DNA from: Ctena decussata
Lineage: Eukaryota > Mollusca > Bivalvia > Lucinida > Lucinidae
Direction: 5' to 3'
Length of the DNA: 64,000 nt
Assembly (NCBI GenBank): GCA_963989385.1
Contig: OZ022501.1
Coordinates: 22,220,102 to 22,284,101, forward strand
Numbering within the stretch: the first letter of the stretch is position 1; each line of letters starts with the position of its first letter. Under the pieces are notes generated by a model. It searched no databases. It was not told where the DNA came from and was given only the letters and a program-made list of their open reading frames with translations. The position numbers were made by a program, and so were the translations under genes. Below, piece after piece: positions 23,640 through 34,573 of the stretch.

Positions 23640-24240
23640 ATAATATTACATTTTTATAACAGCTTTTTTAGCCAAAAAAAACCATCAGCAGAGACGGTAA
23701 CTTCCCCGACCATCGGCCGCACGGGCCTCAGTAAATAGGGTGCACTTCAAAATAACATATTATTATTGACATTTTCTGTTAAATAGATGCATGATTATCT
23801 AACACTTAGGCAAAAACATTATGCTAGACTGCATAAACTGCAAAAAGAGACAATATCACAAACAGCAACCATCTACACAATGTAAAGCATGCGATACAAT
23901 CAGCGTTTTAAACACGTGGATAACTTTTAAAGCACAGCCCATACAGCTCTCTATTACGTGAATTTTGACAAAGAATAAAAAGATCAAAACAAAATATGAA
24001 ATTACAGCTGAAATTTCAAAGGGAAACGACTCAGAAAGTATGAATGCAATAATTGTCATTAATGCGACACATTATCAGGACCTATTCTATATAACTGTAA
24101 AGGACCATGAACATTTTTCAAGGCTATTCAAGTTATGGAGCGGACACAAAATCACAGAATCAAGATCAAGAGGAAAAAACTAACAAACTAAGAAAGCAAG
24201 GGATGCCAATTCTTTACCGTGACACATCGTCATGACCTGG
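23640..24240 (+). mobile_element. Truncated pearl-like element, sister of 27.7-29.1 kb
   Basis: AGAGACGGTAACTTCCCCGAC, AGGGTGCACTTCAAAAT, AGATGCATGATTATCTAACA and CACTTAGGC match 27740-27900 in order. After that come one and a half ~148-bp units (GACACATTATCAGGACC, GAACATTTTTCAAGG, TATGGAGCGGACACAAAATC). The ACGG tail and terminal hairpin are missing. Confidence 0.8.
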
Positions 24241-24375
24241 GACCAGTTTCATGAACATATCTTAGATTTGTGCTTAAGTTACAACTTAAGTTATAACTTA
24301 AGTAAAAAAGTAAGAATGACTTAAGTTTGTACTTAAGCTTTCACAAATTCATCAAAGCAAAAACTTAGTCTGTTT
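24241..24375. repeat. TTAAGT-rich palindromic cluster
   Basis: ACTTAAG or TTAAGT occurs at least six times in both orientations between 24285 and 24390, for example GCTTAAGTTACAACTTAAGT. It is preceded by 'gaccagtttcatgaacatatcttag'. Probably the remnant of a palindromic MITE. Confidence 0.5.
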
Positions 24376-24469
24376 TGACTTAAGTCTTGTCTATTTTTAG
24401 GAGTCTATTTTTAGCTGTGTTAAAAGTCTGCAATATATTTTTGTGTACCAAACAACATGATGGCGTATC

Positions 24470-24545
24470 TGAGGCGGTGGTGTGGTGGTTAGCGTTTTGC
24501 GCTCTAGCACAGACAGTTACGGGTTCGAATCTCCACTTTTCCCTC
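24470..24545 (+). mobile_element. tRNA-like SINE head S3
   Basis: GGTGTGGTGGTTAGCG (A-box like) and ACGGGTTCGAATCTCC (a near-consensus B-box) are 40 nt apart. Flanking stems do not form a full cloverleaf. It is probably the 5' part of a SINE whose body may be the R3 repeat 210 bp downstream. Confidence 0.55.
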
Positions 24546-24754
24546 TTATTTTTGTCAGTTTTTTTTTTAATTTATTTACGGTACTTTAATTTAATATGGT
24601 ATTGCTTTGAATGTGTTCCCTATTTTTATGCATTCTAAAGTTAAAGGGAGTATAAAAGTTTCCTGACACGCTTGTCGTTATCGAAAACTATGTTTCAAGC
24701 TTCTCCAACCTTTTGGGTATGGCCGTGGTCGGAAGATGATGCTAGGTAACATTT

Positions 24755-24952
24755 AGTGCTGGGGCGTCCTACTGATATGGATAATAGTGCGGCAAGGGCC
24801 AACTGTGTTTGCAGTAAGTGCGGGCGGGCATTGTTTGGACATTTTTTCTCTCTCCTATCTCTTTTCCTTCTCCCTCTCTCTGAGAGACGGTTCGATATAG
24901 ACTTAGATACTGTCTCTAAGAGCCGTTAAACCAAAAAAGACCAACCAACTAA
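24755..24952 (+). mobile_element. Dispersed repeat R3, copy 1
   Basis: AGTGCTGGGGCGTCCTACTG, TTTCTCTCTCCTAT, GAGAGACGGTTCGATATAGA and GCCGTTAAACCAAAAA match the reverse complement of 41269-41446 in order. The 3' end 'gccgttaaaccaaaaaagacc' is a plausible SINE tail. Possibly the body of the tRNA-headed element beginning at 24470. Confidence 0.75.
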
Positions 24953-25174
24953 ATCTCCAACCGTTTATGTATACTATATATGTATGTATGTCTGAATTTC
25001 TAAAATGAATAAAATATGCTTAAACCAAACACAGAAGTGCAGAAGTGACAGAGTTGTCTTGTCGAAAACTTGATCAATAGAAAAGAAATGTTTAGAACTG
25101 CTGCGATCTTTAGCCGTTATCAGCAGTGTGTACAATGGTCATTGCCAAAAAGTAAGGTCCCTCTTTCAGTTCAT
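24953..25174. other. Unassigned spacer
   Basis: No recognisable feature. Confidence 0.4.
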
Positions 25175-25362
25175 CAGATAAGAAGGGGAAGCACGGATAA
25201 TTTAGGGATAATTTTTAATATTTCTCCATAAAAAAGCCATACGTTTTGACCCCTCATTAGAACCGTGTTACCGAGACGGTTCTACTAAGGGTCACAGCAT
25301 ATGTTTTCCTTCATAAATAATGAAATTATCTCAGAATCATCCCTGTTATCCCTTCTTATCTG
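25175..25362. mobile_element. 188-bp palindromic MITE M3
   Basis: The ends CAGATAAGAAGGGGAAG and CCCTTCTTATCTG are inverted. Inner pairs GGATAATTT/AAATTATC, ACGTTTTGACCCCTC/AGGGTCACAGCATAT and AGAACCG/CGGTTCT continue to the centre near 25270. Arms are roughly three-quarters identical. No ORF. Confidence 0.85.
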
Positions 25363-26340
25363 CAGCACTGCTCTAGCTTCGTAAATAAAAGTCGACTATT
25401 TAGTGAATATACTTACATCGGATAGGCACTTCCTCACTTCACCTAACTCTTGTATTCCACCGAAACATGGCTACAGGAGAATTTTGTGGCACTTTGGCAT
25501 TTCCCACTCGCATCATAGCTGAATTCCTTCTAAAATATGCACCTTTATGTAGGCACGCACGTACAAATACATTTACGCACGAATGATTATGCAGACCATC
25601 CACAAACTCGCACATAAGTATGACAAAGATACCACGAAACTTTCGACATTTGGACGTCCCAAGCTAGAGCAAGGACCTGTTACGGTTAAGCGTTACTCTA
25701 CATGGAACCTGCGTGCAGGTTTAGTTTATAATTTCTTCGTATCGACAGAAGGAGGGACAAGCATACAGAAGAGACACACACAAATTTGAACTAGCCTTAC
25801 TTTTGACTGGAAATATGAATATAAAACATGAACTTTTCGGTGGAAATTCTCCCTTTCGCCATAGCTAGTATTTATGCATTTTCAAACGCACACACACGTA
25901 TACATCAAAATTAGCACAAATATACATTCCCTGTGGGCGTGCACTAAACATGCACATACAGGCAAATGCACGCTTGTCGGAATACAAACTTTACACACAC
26001 GCGCACACACACACAGACACGAGCGCATGCGCACACCGACACACACACACATTGCATGACTGACAGGCGCAGAAAGACGGAGATAATATTTCGATAGCCG
26101 TTTTCCCATGAGCAAAAATAAAACATACGGACACACACTTTCTTTCATCTCTCCATTTTCTCTCTCTAATGTTTGATTCTGCTTTTATTTAGCTACTTTA
26201 GAGTCTAGTGTTTCTCGATTGTCTCCAGGTGTAATGAATATAGAAATGGGGACTATATGATGGAGTACGATCACATGATAAAACCATTTTTATTCGCTGA
26301 CGCTTTTACGCTACCAACATCCCAAAACCACACCCCTTCA
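25363..26340. other. Unassigned stretch with CA-rich low complexity
   Basis: 25870-26060 is rich in ACACAC/GCACAC of irregular pattern (cryptic microsatellite); frames there give poly-THTH or CVCV peptides. No gene recognised. Confidence 0.55.
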
Positions 26341-26396
26341 AGAGAGAGAGGGAGACAGAGAGAGAGAGAGAGATGATGATGATGATGATGATGATG
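26341..26396. repeat. (GA)n(TGA)n microsatellite
   Basis: A GA-rich run is followed by eight ATG/TGA triplets. Confidence 0.95.
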
Positions 26397-27089
26397 TATT
26401 TTAATTGATTATTTTATAAAAAGAGACACACATCAGTGTGTGTATATACGAATGCGTTCGTATAAACACGCAGTACAATCTTTAGGCCCAATATTTACGG
26501 GCGTTGAAAGAATTAAGCGAACTTCCGGGTAAGTGAGGCTACAAAATTTATGTAAACAAATCGAGGATTGATTTAGCTGCAAGGTAAAACTTATATTTTA
26601 CACACTTCCCAGGAGAAACATTGCATGTCAGTGTGTGCAGTCTAAAGTTAATTGATGTGACTTGTCAATGAAGTCGATGAGAGAGTATAAGATCCCACAG
26701 TTTTATTGGGTAAACTGTCGAAAAATTTGAGTCGAAGCCGTGGTTATCGCCTGTCCTGTCAAGTGACGTCAAAATATGACGAATTCCAATTGTCTGTATT
26801 CTCTGTGTTCTACATTCTTAATCCATCATCAGTTTTGTGCAATAAACAGTAAACAAACATGAAGTGAAGTTATAAAATACAGTGCCGTCAATTTTATTCA
26901 GGTATTAGCGATTTTATGGGCGGTGATGAATGGTGTACGACATGGTTTACACGGAGGTTGCTTAGAATGTCTCAGATGTAAGCAGACATTCTGGATCTAG
27001 TTGTTCAAAACATCGTTAGCTAGAGATGCCATTAGTGGTCGCTACTTTAAGTTATACAGTGATTATAGGATACAATACAGCGACTGTTG
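26397..27089. other. Unassigned stretch
   Basis: No recognisable gene or repeat. Confidence 0.4.
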
Positions 27090-27290
27090 TAACCCTTCTG
27101 TTGGTCTGAATTATTTAGATCAATAAAGATAGCTGAGTTGCAACCTATTTGGGAAAGAGCTGTAGACTCTGCTTATCACTTGTAATTTATTGTTTGTTGG
27201 GATGTCTTTGTCAATCTTTCCCTTTGATGTTGGGGATAGGGTATGGGATCTGATTCAGACAGTTCCTAAAGTGTAATTACTCTTTAAATA
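27090..27290 (-). mobile_element. Repeat R1, 5' fragment (minus)
   Basis: ACCTATTTGGGAAAGAGCTG, TCTTTCCCTTTGATG, TATGGGATCTGATTCAGACA and GTTCCTAAAG match the minus-strand R1 copy near 9060-9160 and the plus copies at 38690 and 54110. Confidence 0.65.
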
Positions 27291-27568
27291 TTAAAAAAAA
27301 GAATGCGAGCTATGCTCTCCTTTTGTCATCACAAATTTCAATTTTTATAACTCTTCATTTAAGAATTTCTTGGCTAACGCTATCCTTTGTTTCAAATAGG
27401 TTTTTAACAGCCTATACTGAGACAACAACAAAGACAAATACTTTAACTCTGTATTAGCCATCATGAGTATTTTGGTCACCTTCGCCGAGATCCAGAGAAA
27501 ATTATAAAATATGCAGGCTCAGCTTTCATCCGTCAAAATTTTAACGACTGAAACCTCTGCAACAACTA

Positions 27569-27733
27569 GGAGCCCCAGTAGCTCGGTAGGTAAAGCGCTG
27601 GCTTACTGATCTAGCGGTCCCGGGTTCGAGCCCTGCTGTCCGCGGGAATCTTTTCAATCGTAAACGGGGTTCCCTTGCACACAACATTCTATTATCACCC
27701 ATCCATCGTCCTGATATGACTGTAGGACGTAAA
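27569..27733 (+). mobile_element. tRNA-derived SINE S1, 5' portion
   Basis: Full head: AGCCCCAGTAGCTCGGTAGG (A-box) and CCCGGGTTCGAGCCC (intact B-box). The body continues GGGAATCTTTTCAATCG, TAAACGGGGTTCCCTTGCAC and TCGTCCTGATATGACTG. The copy then runs into a pearl-like element; an S1 3' tail reappears at 29090-29131 after that element ends. Confidence 0.88.
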
Positions 27734-29090
27734 AATAGCCATCAGAGGAGATGGCAAATCCCCCGACCCAGGGCCCCCTGCGACCAGGTAAACAGGGTGC
27801 ACTTCAAAATGCATATAAATAGTATACTGTCATTCTTTTATGCTCCTTATTGACGTTATCTGTTTAACAGATGCATGATTATCTAACACTTAGGCCAAAA
27901 CAGTATGCCAGATTGCTAAAAAGAGGTAAAATCTCAAATAGCAAACAATGTCGACAATGTATTGCATATGATACATGCAACATTTTAAAATGTGTGAATA
28001 ACTTCTAAAGTACAAGCCCTACAAATCTAATTTTGAGCTCTCTAGTAAGAAGTGAATTTGGACAAAGAATCCAAATCTTGAAGATTTTTTTTTTCTTTTT
28101 TTTTTTTTTTTTTTTTTTTTTGGGGGGGGGGGGGGCCCTCGGAAAAGTATGAAAGCAAGAGTTGTCATTCTTGTATGAGACAGACTGTCATGATCTGATC
28201 TCCATATCTGTGAAATATCATAAAAATATTTCGAAGGGTATTCAAGTTCTGGAGCGGACACTAAATCACACCTAAAACCATCAAGGGAAAATAACTAAAA
28301 AAGTTAAAAAGCAAGAGTTGTCATTCTTGTTCATGACACATCAGCATGACCTGTTCTACATAACTATGAAGAATCATGAAAATATTCCAAAGGGTATTCC
28401 AGTTATGGAGCGGACACTAAATCACACCTAAAACCATCAAGGGGAAATAACTCAAGAAGTAAGAAAGCAAGAGTTGTCGTTCTTGTTCGCGACACATTGT
28501 CATGACCTGTTCTACATATCTGTGAAGTATCATGAAAATATTTCAAAAGGTGTTCAAGTTACAGAGCGGACACGAATTCACACCTAAAACCATCAAGGGG
28601 AAATAACTCAAAAAGTAAGAAAGCAAAAGTTGTCATTTTTGTTCACGACACATTGTCATGACCTGTTCTACATATCTGTGAAGTATCATGAAAATGTTTC
28701 AAAGGGTATTCAAGTTATGGAGCGGACACAAAATCACACATAAAACAATCAAGGGGAAATAACTAAATAACTGTTCTACATATCTGTGAAGTATCATGAA
28801 CATATTCCAAAGGGTATTCAAGTTACAGAGCGGACACGAATCTGCCAAAAATTCACCAAAGGGAAGGTAACTCAAAAATAACAAAAGCAAGAGTTACCAT
28901 TCTTGCACGCGACACATCGCCATGACCTGTTCTACATAACTGTGAAGTATCATGAAAATATTCCAAACAGTATTCAAGATATGGTGTGGACAAGAAAATG
29001 TTTACGGACGGACAGACGGACGTACGGACAGACGGTCGGACGGACGCCAGGCTCATCGCTATATCCCCCGAACCTTTCAGTCGGGGGATA
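27734..29090 (+). mobile_element. Pearl-like element within or joined to a SINE
   Basis: The 5' core contains AAATCCCCCGACCCAGG, GGTGCACTTCAAAAT and GATGCATGATTATCTAACAC. A poly-T/poly-G run follows at 28086-28135. Then come about five ~148-bp units (GACACATTGTCATGACCTGT, GAAGTATCATGAAAATATTT, GAGCGGACAC, GGGGAAATAACTCA) near 28182, 28336, 28490, 28646, 28770 (partial) and 28910. An ACGG/GGAC microsatellite (29002-29046) and the hairpin ATCCCCCGAAC-ttt-CAGTCGGGGGAT close it. ATCCCCCGAC near the start and GTCGGGGGAT at the end are inverted, as in the other pearl-like elements here. Confidence 0.85.
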
Positions 29091-29131
29091 AAAAGGACGT
29101 AAAATCGCAAGCCATCCATCCATTTATCCGA
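29090..29131 (+). mobile_element. SINE S1 3' tail fragment
   Basis: AAAAAGGACGTAAAATCGCA then GCCATCCATCCATTT matches the 3' end of the S1 SINE seen in reverse at 41697-41735. Its position directly after the pearl-like hairpin suggests the pearl-like element lies inside an S1 copy, or a template-switch chimera. Confidence 0.75.
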
Positions 29132-29155
29132 AACACTTGGCCGATAGTAACCAAA

Positions 29156-30600
29156 GGGGGGGGGGGGGGTATCAATAAGGTGGGTTTTCTGCATCCTACC
29201 AAAGTTTTATTTTTTTGACTGATGTTATACTCTAGTGTGTCTAGTTTATTGAACCATATGTGACTTTACGCGGAAAGCCCTAGTTACTGAGCTATGGGTC
29301 AAAAGAAGTGGGTGGGGTAATCCAACATGGTTTTAGCCTGTCTTGTAAAAACATTCTCGTTGGGTAGAAGAGTACAGCAGACAGACAGGATTTGATAAAA
29401 TGATTAACAGAACATCTAATCTATATTTCCATATCATTTTATTTGGTCTAATTTCAACATATGTTGTCAAAAAAGACTTCCTTTGACATTTAGCCTTTTT
29501 TTTTTATATTTTTGACCTCAATTTTCAATATTTCTTGGCCTTATTGTTAAATGAACAGACCTGTTATCATCAAACTCATGTCAAGGAAGTACCTTGAGAA
29601 GGACATTCAGATGATGTGACCAGAATATCACAATAGCATAGTTTTCATGGTCGACTGAACACATAAACTTGCTTGGAAGATGGTTTTCTTTCTATTTTGA
29701 CCTAGAATTACGAACCTTTGGTCAAATTACTATTTTATCTGCTATATTATGCCCCACGCCCCTGCCACTAAAGGTGAGGGAATACATATTGGCTTCAGTG
29801 CGGATCTCGTTGGCATCTGCAATTGTGTATGTGTCACATATTAAGTCCTTCTGTGACCTTGGAAACAAGGTCAAGGTCATCAAAATCTGACCTTGACCTT
29901 GTTTCCAAGGTCAAAGTATGTGACCCAGACACAGATGCAGACGCCAAGGAGATCCGATCTGAAGCCAATATGTATTCTTTCACCTTTAGTGACGGGGGTG
30001 TAGGGCATAATATAGCAGTTAAAATAGTAATTTGGCCAAAGATTCGTAATTCTAGGTCAAAATTAAATGAAAAAACATCTTCTGAGCAAGTTTATGTGTT
30101 CAGTCGACCATGAAAACTAGGTCATTGTGAAATTCTGGTCACATCATCCGAATGTCCTGGTCAGGGTGCTTCCTTGACATTAGTTTGATGGCAACTGGTC
30201 TGTTTATTTAACCATAAGGCCAAGAAATATTGAAAATTGAGGACAAAAATATCAAAAAATGTTGAATGTCAAAGGAAGTCTTTTTTGACAACATATGTTC
30301 AAATTAAACCAAATAAAATAATATGGAAATATAGTTTAGATGTTCTGTTAATCATTTTATTAAATCCTGTCTGTCTGCTGTACTCTTCTACCAAATGAGA
30401 ATGTTTTTACAAGACATGCTAAAACCATGTTGGATTACCCAACCCACTTCTGTGGACCCATAGCTCAGTTAGTGGGGCTTTCCGCGCAAAGTCACATATG
30501 GCTCAATAAACTAGACACACTGGAGTATACCATCAGTCAAAAAAATAAAACTTTGGTAGGATGCAGAAAACCCACCTTATTGATATCCCCCCCCCCCTTT
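29156..30600. mobile_element. 1.45-kb palindromic foldback element
   Basis: The left arm 29156-29879 and right arm 29888-30600 are inverted copies with roughly 85-90% identity by eye. The centre is at about 29883, an 8-bp spacer between AAGGTCAAGGTCA and TGACCTTGACCTT. Outer ends are a G run and a C run. Landmarks mirrored in order include ATCAATAAGGTGGGTTTTCT, AGCTATGGGTC, ACAGGATTTGATAAAATGAT and ATTACGAACCTTTGGTCAAA. Frames in it, such as 29823-30113, are repeat DNA. No TSD identified. Confidence 0.93.
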
Positions 30601-31318
30601 CATACGGTGTATTCATGTGTTGAATGAAACAAAATATGTAAAAATAATTCTTTTAGCACGATCAATATGGCCACCATCCCAATACATGGTCAAAACGTTT
30701 AAAACCTTTTTAAGATCCAACAGATTGATGGCCTCGAAACTTCGTTCGTACCATTGAGTACTCGAGTACTACAAAGCATGTTCAAATGATGCCTTGGGTC
30801 GATTATGACCTTTTCTAGGCAAGGGTAAATTGGAAAAGGTTACATTTACATGAATTTGTTTGATACCTCGCTTTAAGACAGGCATCATCAGCAGAATCGA
30901 GTAAAATTACAACAATTCTAAAGCTTGATTGTACACCAGATCACATAGCATTTTGCAAATGATAAAAACGATGTTATGAAATAAAGGCTAAGAATAACTT
31001 CTTTTCCACCCTTGACCTACTTGCGTGCGATCTTATAGCCTTTTACCCGCTTGCCCTCAACACGGCCGCCCATCCCGTTAACTGGTTAAAAAACTAAACC
31101 CGGTACTGAACCCGGATGTATTGTCGAGGCGTCTCTCATCGTAAGTATTCCACAGAGCTAGTCTTTATATTATTGGTACTTCCTCATTAAAAAAAAATAT
31201 GACCAACAATTTAGGAAACGTACGTATATAGAGATGTTTTAACATTTTCCCAAATATCGACTAAAATCAACAAATGTGGAAACGTCTTTAGAAGAGACGT
31301 AAACGTCCGATTTTTATG
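30601..31318. other. Unassigned stretch
   Basis: No gene or repeat recognised. Confidence 0.4.
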
Positions 31319-31412
31319 TTATAAAACGCAGTTACCCCGCCCAATGTATTTTGTCTATACCAAATGCCGTCATTTTAGGAAATAAAGCCCCGAAATTTGA
31401 CACTTCGAAGGA

Positions 31413-32210
31413 TTGATAATGAAATCTATGGAAAGCCATGGCTGTCTTAAGGTCAGCATCTGCAAGTTTGTAGATGCACCGGGTAGAATATTTGATCGAA
31501 TTCATAATTTACATGATCAGATTAATAAATCATTAGGTGGGGGAGTCATGATATATGGTGCAGACAACAAACTGCTGTATGCATTGGTTATAATATTTGG
31601 TCGGAAAAGCATATCATTCAATCAGTTGCATACAGCAATTGGTGTTGGTGTCATAGTACTGGACGCAGGAGACATATTATTGTGTGTGCAAGTTACAGTA
31701 TTTGGTTAAAATAGCAAAGTATTTGGTTCATTCACCATACCACTGTGTGCAATGAATATAACATTTGGTCGGCAGAGCATATTAAATCAGTTGCATACAG
31801 CAATTGGTGTTAATGGCATAAGACTTGACGCATGATACAAATTATTATGTGTACAAGTTATAGTATTTGATTCATTCGCCATACCACTCTGTGTACTGAA
31901 TATAATATTTGGTCGGCATAGCATACTATTCAATAAGGTGCATACGGCAACTGATCTTGGTGCCATAATACTGGACGCAGGAGACAAGTTATTGTATGTA
32001 CAAGTTATAGTATTTGGTTTAAACAACAAAGTATTTGATTCATTCGCCATATCATACAGTCAACTGCATACATCTATTGGTGTTTGTGTCATGATACTAC
32101 CCGCAACAGACAATCTACTTTGTGGTATAATCATAATATTTGATTTAAATACCATATTATTTGACTCGTTTGTCATATCACTGAATGTGCTGACAAAAAT
32201 AACCAAGTAG
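31413..32210 (+). repeat. Degenerate ~150-bp repeats, left foldback arm
   Basis: GTTGCATACAGCAATTGGTGT, ATACTGGACGCAGGAGACA, AAGTTATAGTATTTGGTT and TTCGCCATACCACTGTGTGC recur irregularly four to five times (31620, 31785, 31935, 32050). Open frames of about 90 codons in several phases are a by-product of the repeats. Confidence 0.7.
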
Positions 32211-32640
32211 AAGAGCGGTTTATTTGGTGTTCAAGATTTATCACTGTATGTGGTCACCATATTATTCAATCTTTCAGTGTAGATCTAATGGTCTCTAATA
32301 GTCAACCGTAATGTCATAATATATGATCGATTCGTCATATTGGCAAAAACCATAATGGAACTAAAAGCCGGGAACAATTAAAAGCCGGTCCCGCAATCCG
32401 GTATCTCTATTTTAGGGCTTTTCAGATCCATTTTAGTACTATTCTGGAGCCACTCAGATTATGTAGAGGCAAATCGAGTCATGAATCAATGATAAACTTA
32501 GTCTTACCTACGGAAAACCCGTGAGTTGGTCAACTCGGCATTCAAAGGGGGTGGGTGGGTGGGGGGGATGTAGAACAGATATCAAAGGAAAACAATTAAA
32601 CATAGAGTCCACAGGATGATGTGTCTCGTCCGTCAACTCG

Positions 32641-33460
32641 TTCTAGGGTAGGGTCGGGTAGGGTAGGGTAGGGCTAGGTAGGCTAGCATAGGGGTAGGGA
32701 TAAGGTAGAGTAGGGTAGGGTAGGGTCAGGTCGTTTCGTGCCGATTTCAGGGATGTGTCGTTTCGGCCCAATAAGGGCGGAGGGGGGATTTCGTTTAGGC
32801 TTAATCTAAAATGTGGGTCGCTTCGGCCCGATTTTTGGGGTGAATCATATCGGCCGAATATTCTGAACGACAGGTATTCAAAGGAAAAAACGGATATCAA
32901 AGGAAAACAATTTAACTAAGAGTCCACAGGATAGTATGTCTCGCTTGTAAACATGTTCTAGGGTAGGGTAGGGTAAGTTTGGGTTGGGTAGGTCGGACCG
33001 TGTAGGGTAGGGTAAGGTGGGGTAGGGTAGGGTAGGGTAGGACCCTATTTCAATACAAAATGGCAGGGTAGACACAGGGTAGGGCAGGGCAGGGTAGGTT
33101 GGAAGACACAGGGTAGGAAAGGGCATGTTAGTACGTAAGGGTAGGTAGACACAGGGTAGGGTAGGGCAGTGTGGTGTAGGTACTGGGAGGTAGACTCAGG
33201 GTAGGGTATGCAGAGTAGGGTAGGTAGGTAGACATAGAATTACGTAAGGCAATTTAGGTAGGTAGACACCGAGAAGGGTAGGAAATGTTAGACACAGGGT
33301 AGGGATTGCAGGGCAAGGGCAGTCCACAGGATATGTCTCCCCTGTCACCACGTTCTAGGGTAGGGTAGGGTAGGATAGGATAGGGGTAGGGGTACGGTAC
33401 GGTACGGTAGGGTACGGTACGGTAGGGTGTAGCGTATAGGGGGTAGGGGTAGGGTAGGGT
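32641..33460. repeat. GGGTA pentanucleotide array
   Basis: Blocks of (GGGTA)n with GACACAGGGTAG and GGCAGGGTAG variants fill 32641-32733 and 32955-33460. They are separated by a block (AGTCCACAGGAT, GTCTCGC, AACATGTTCTAGGGTAGGG) that occurs three times: 32610, 32921 and 33322. This is not the metazoan telomere repeat TTAGGG. Runs of GGG every five bases could form G-quadruplexes. Confidence 0.92.
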
Positions 33461-33484
33461 AGATATAACGCGATTTGTACTTAC

Positions 33485-33795
33485 CTAAATTCTCTTACGC
33501 TACCCCTTGTGTACCTGCCTACCCTACTCTACCCTACCCTACCCTACCCTACCAGTACCTACCACATCCGGCCCTACCCTACTCCGTGTCTACCAACCCT
33601 AACATGCCCTATCCTACCCTGTGTCTTCCAACCTACCCTACCCTACCCTACCCTGTGTCTACCTTGCCATTTTGTATTTTAATTGGGTCCTGTCCTACCC
33701 TACCCTACCCTACCCTACCAAACCATACCATACTATACCATACCCTAGCCTACCCAACCCTGCCCTACCCTACCCCTACCCTACTCTACCCTTGA
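33485..33795. repeat. TACCC pentanucleotide array (inverted)
   Basis: (CCCTA)n with TGTGTCTACC variants mirrors the GGGTA array. It ends in GAGCGTGTTGACAGGCGAGAC and TCCTGTGGACTCTAAG, the reverse of the block that begins the left arrays. Frames across it encode only YPTLP repeats. Confidence 0.92.
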
Positions 33796-33943
33796 GCGTG
33801 TTGACAGGCGAGACACTTTATCCTGTGGACTCTAAGTTTAATTGTTTTCCTTTTATATCTGTGTTTTTTTTTTTGTTTTTTGTTTTTTTCATTTGAATGC
33901 CGAGTTGTCCAAAATATGCCGTCGTTAGCAAAGATTTTTTTTA

Positions 33944-34573
33944 TCAGATATTGTTTATACAAGTCTTCGTATTTATAACACAGAAAGTCTGGGAAAAGTT
34001 GTTTTTAATAATCCTACAGCTCCGATAAAAATTTCCGGTGATGCGTTTTGAGCACGGGTGCGGGTGCGGGTGGTGGGTTTCATACCCGATCACGGAAATC
34101 GCCGATTCATGGTACCGGACATCGCCGAATGTCGCTGCTGCTGCTATGACATTTGCACATATTATTATGGCTCTCGCACAGAATATGTTGAACTGATCCG
34201 ATACTGCAAGATATTCAAAAAATATTATAATGAAACCAAATGATGATGCAATGAAGCAAATAAATGTTATGAAATTTGCAATCACTACTTTACAGTTACC
34301 ATCCAGTAATATGTACTGCTGAACCTGGTATCTAGTAAATGCATCCCGTGTTCTATCTATTTCATGCATTGGTATATTTGGAGCACCAAGTAAAGTACCT
34401 GTTCCTGACTTTGTTTCATCAAGGCGCAGAATAATGTAGGTTGCATGCACTACAGATATATAGAATGGACACACACATCTGTCAGCTTCAGCCAATATTA
34501 TTATGCTAGCCTTCATTGTCTTGCTGAATTGGTACAGTAAGATCCTTAGGGAGCCAAACATTCTAGCATCCAC
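33944..34573 (-). CDS. Longest open frame, 209 codons, doubtful
   Basis: This is the longest uninterrupted frame in the window. It begins with ATG and contains a ~25-residue hydrophobic stretch around residues 95-125 (FITFICFIASSFGFII) that could span a membrane. I recognise no domain. It lies inside the right arm of the foldback structure, where 'ataatattt' and 'gcatcca' wording recurs, and adjoining repeats produce similar frames in other phases. No upstream promoter or splice pattern is evident. Chance frame in repeat DNA is more likely; a short membrane-protein gene captured by the element is the alternative. Confidence 0.15.
   Translation of the reverse strand: MDARMFGSLRILLYQFSKTMKASIIILAEADRCVCPFYISVVHATYIILRLDETKSGTGTLLGAPNIPMHEIDRTRDAFTRYQVQQYILLDGNCKVVIANFITFICFIASSFGFIIIFFEYLAVSDQFNIFCARAIIICANVIAAAATFGDVRYHESAISVIGYETHHPHPHPCSKRITGNFYRSCRIIKNNFSQTFCVINTKTCINNI

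Noticed and set aside
27569..27645. Functional tRNA gene
   Set aside because: Same head recurs at 12447 and 41884 (minus) with a shared non-tRNA body, so it is a SINE head.
29823..30113. 96-codon frame with a DPDTDADAKE stretch
   Set aside because: Lies at the centre of the 1.45-kb palindrome; both arms give partial frames of the same kind.
32641..33795. Interstitial telomere
   Set aside because: The unit is GGGTA, five bases, not TTAGGG.
32643..33896. Frames encoding YPTLP-type proteins
   Set aside because: Direct translation of GGGTA/TACCC pentamers; open in several phases as expected of a 5-bp repeat.
33944..34573. 209-codon minus-strand frame as a genuine gene
   Set aside because: Lies in the repeat-rich right arm of the foldback; no domain and no splice or promoter context. 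Listed only with low confidence.
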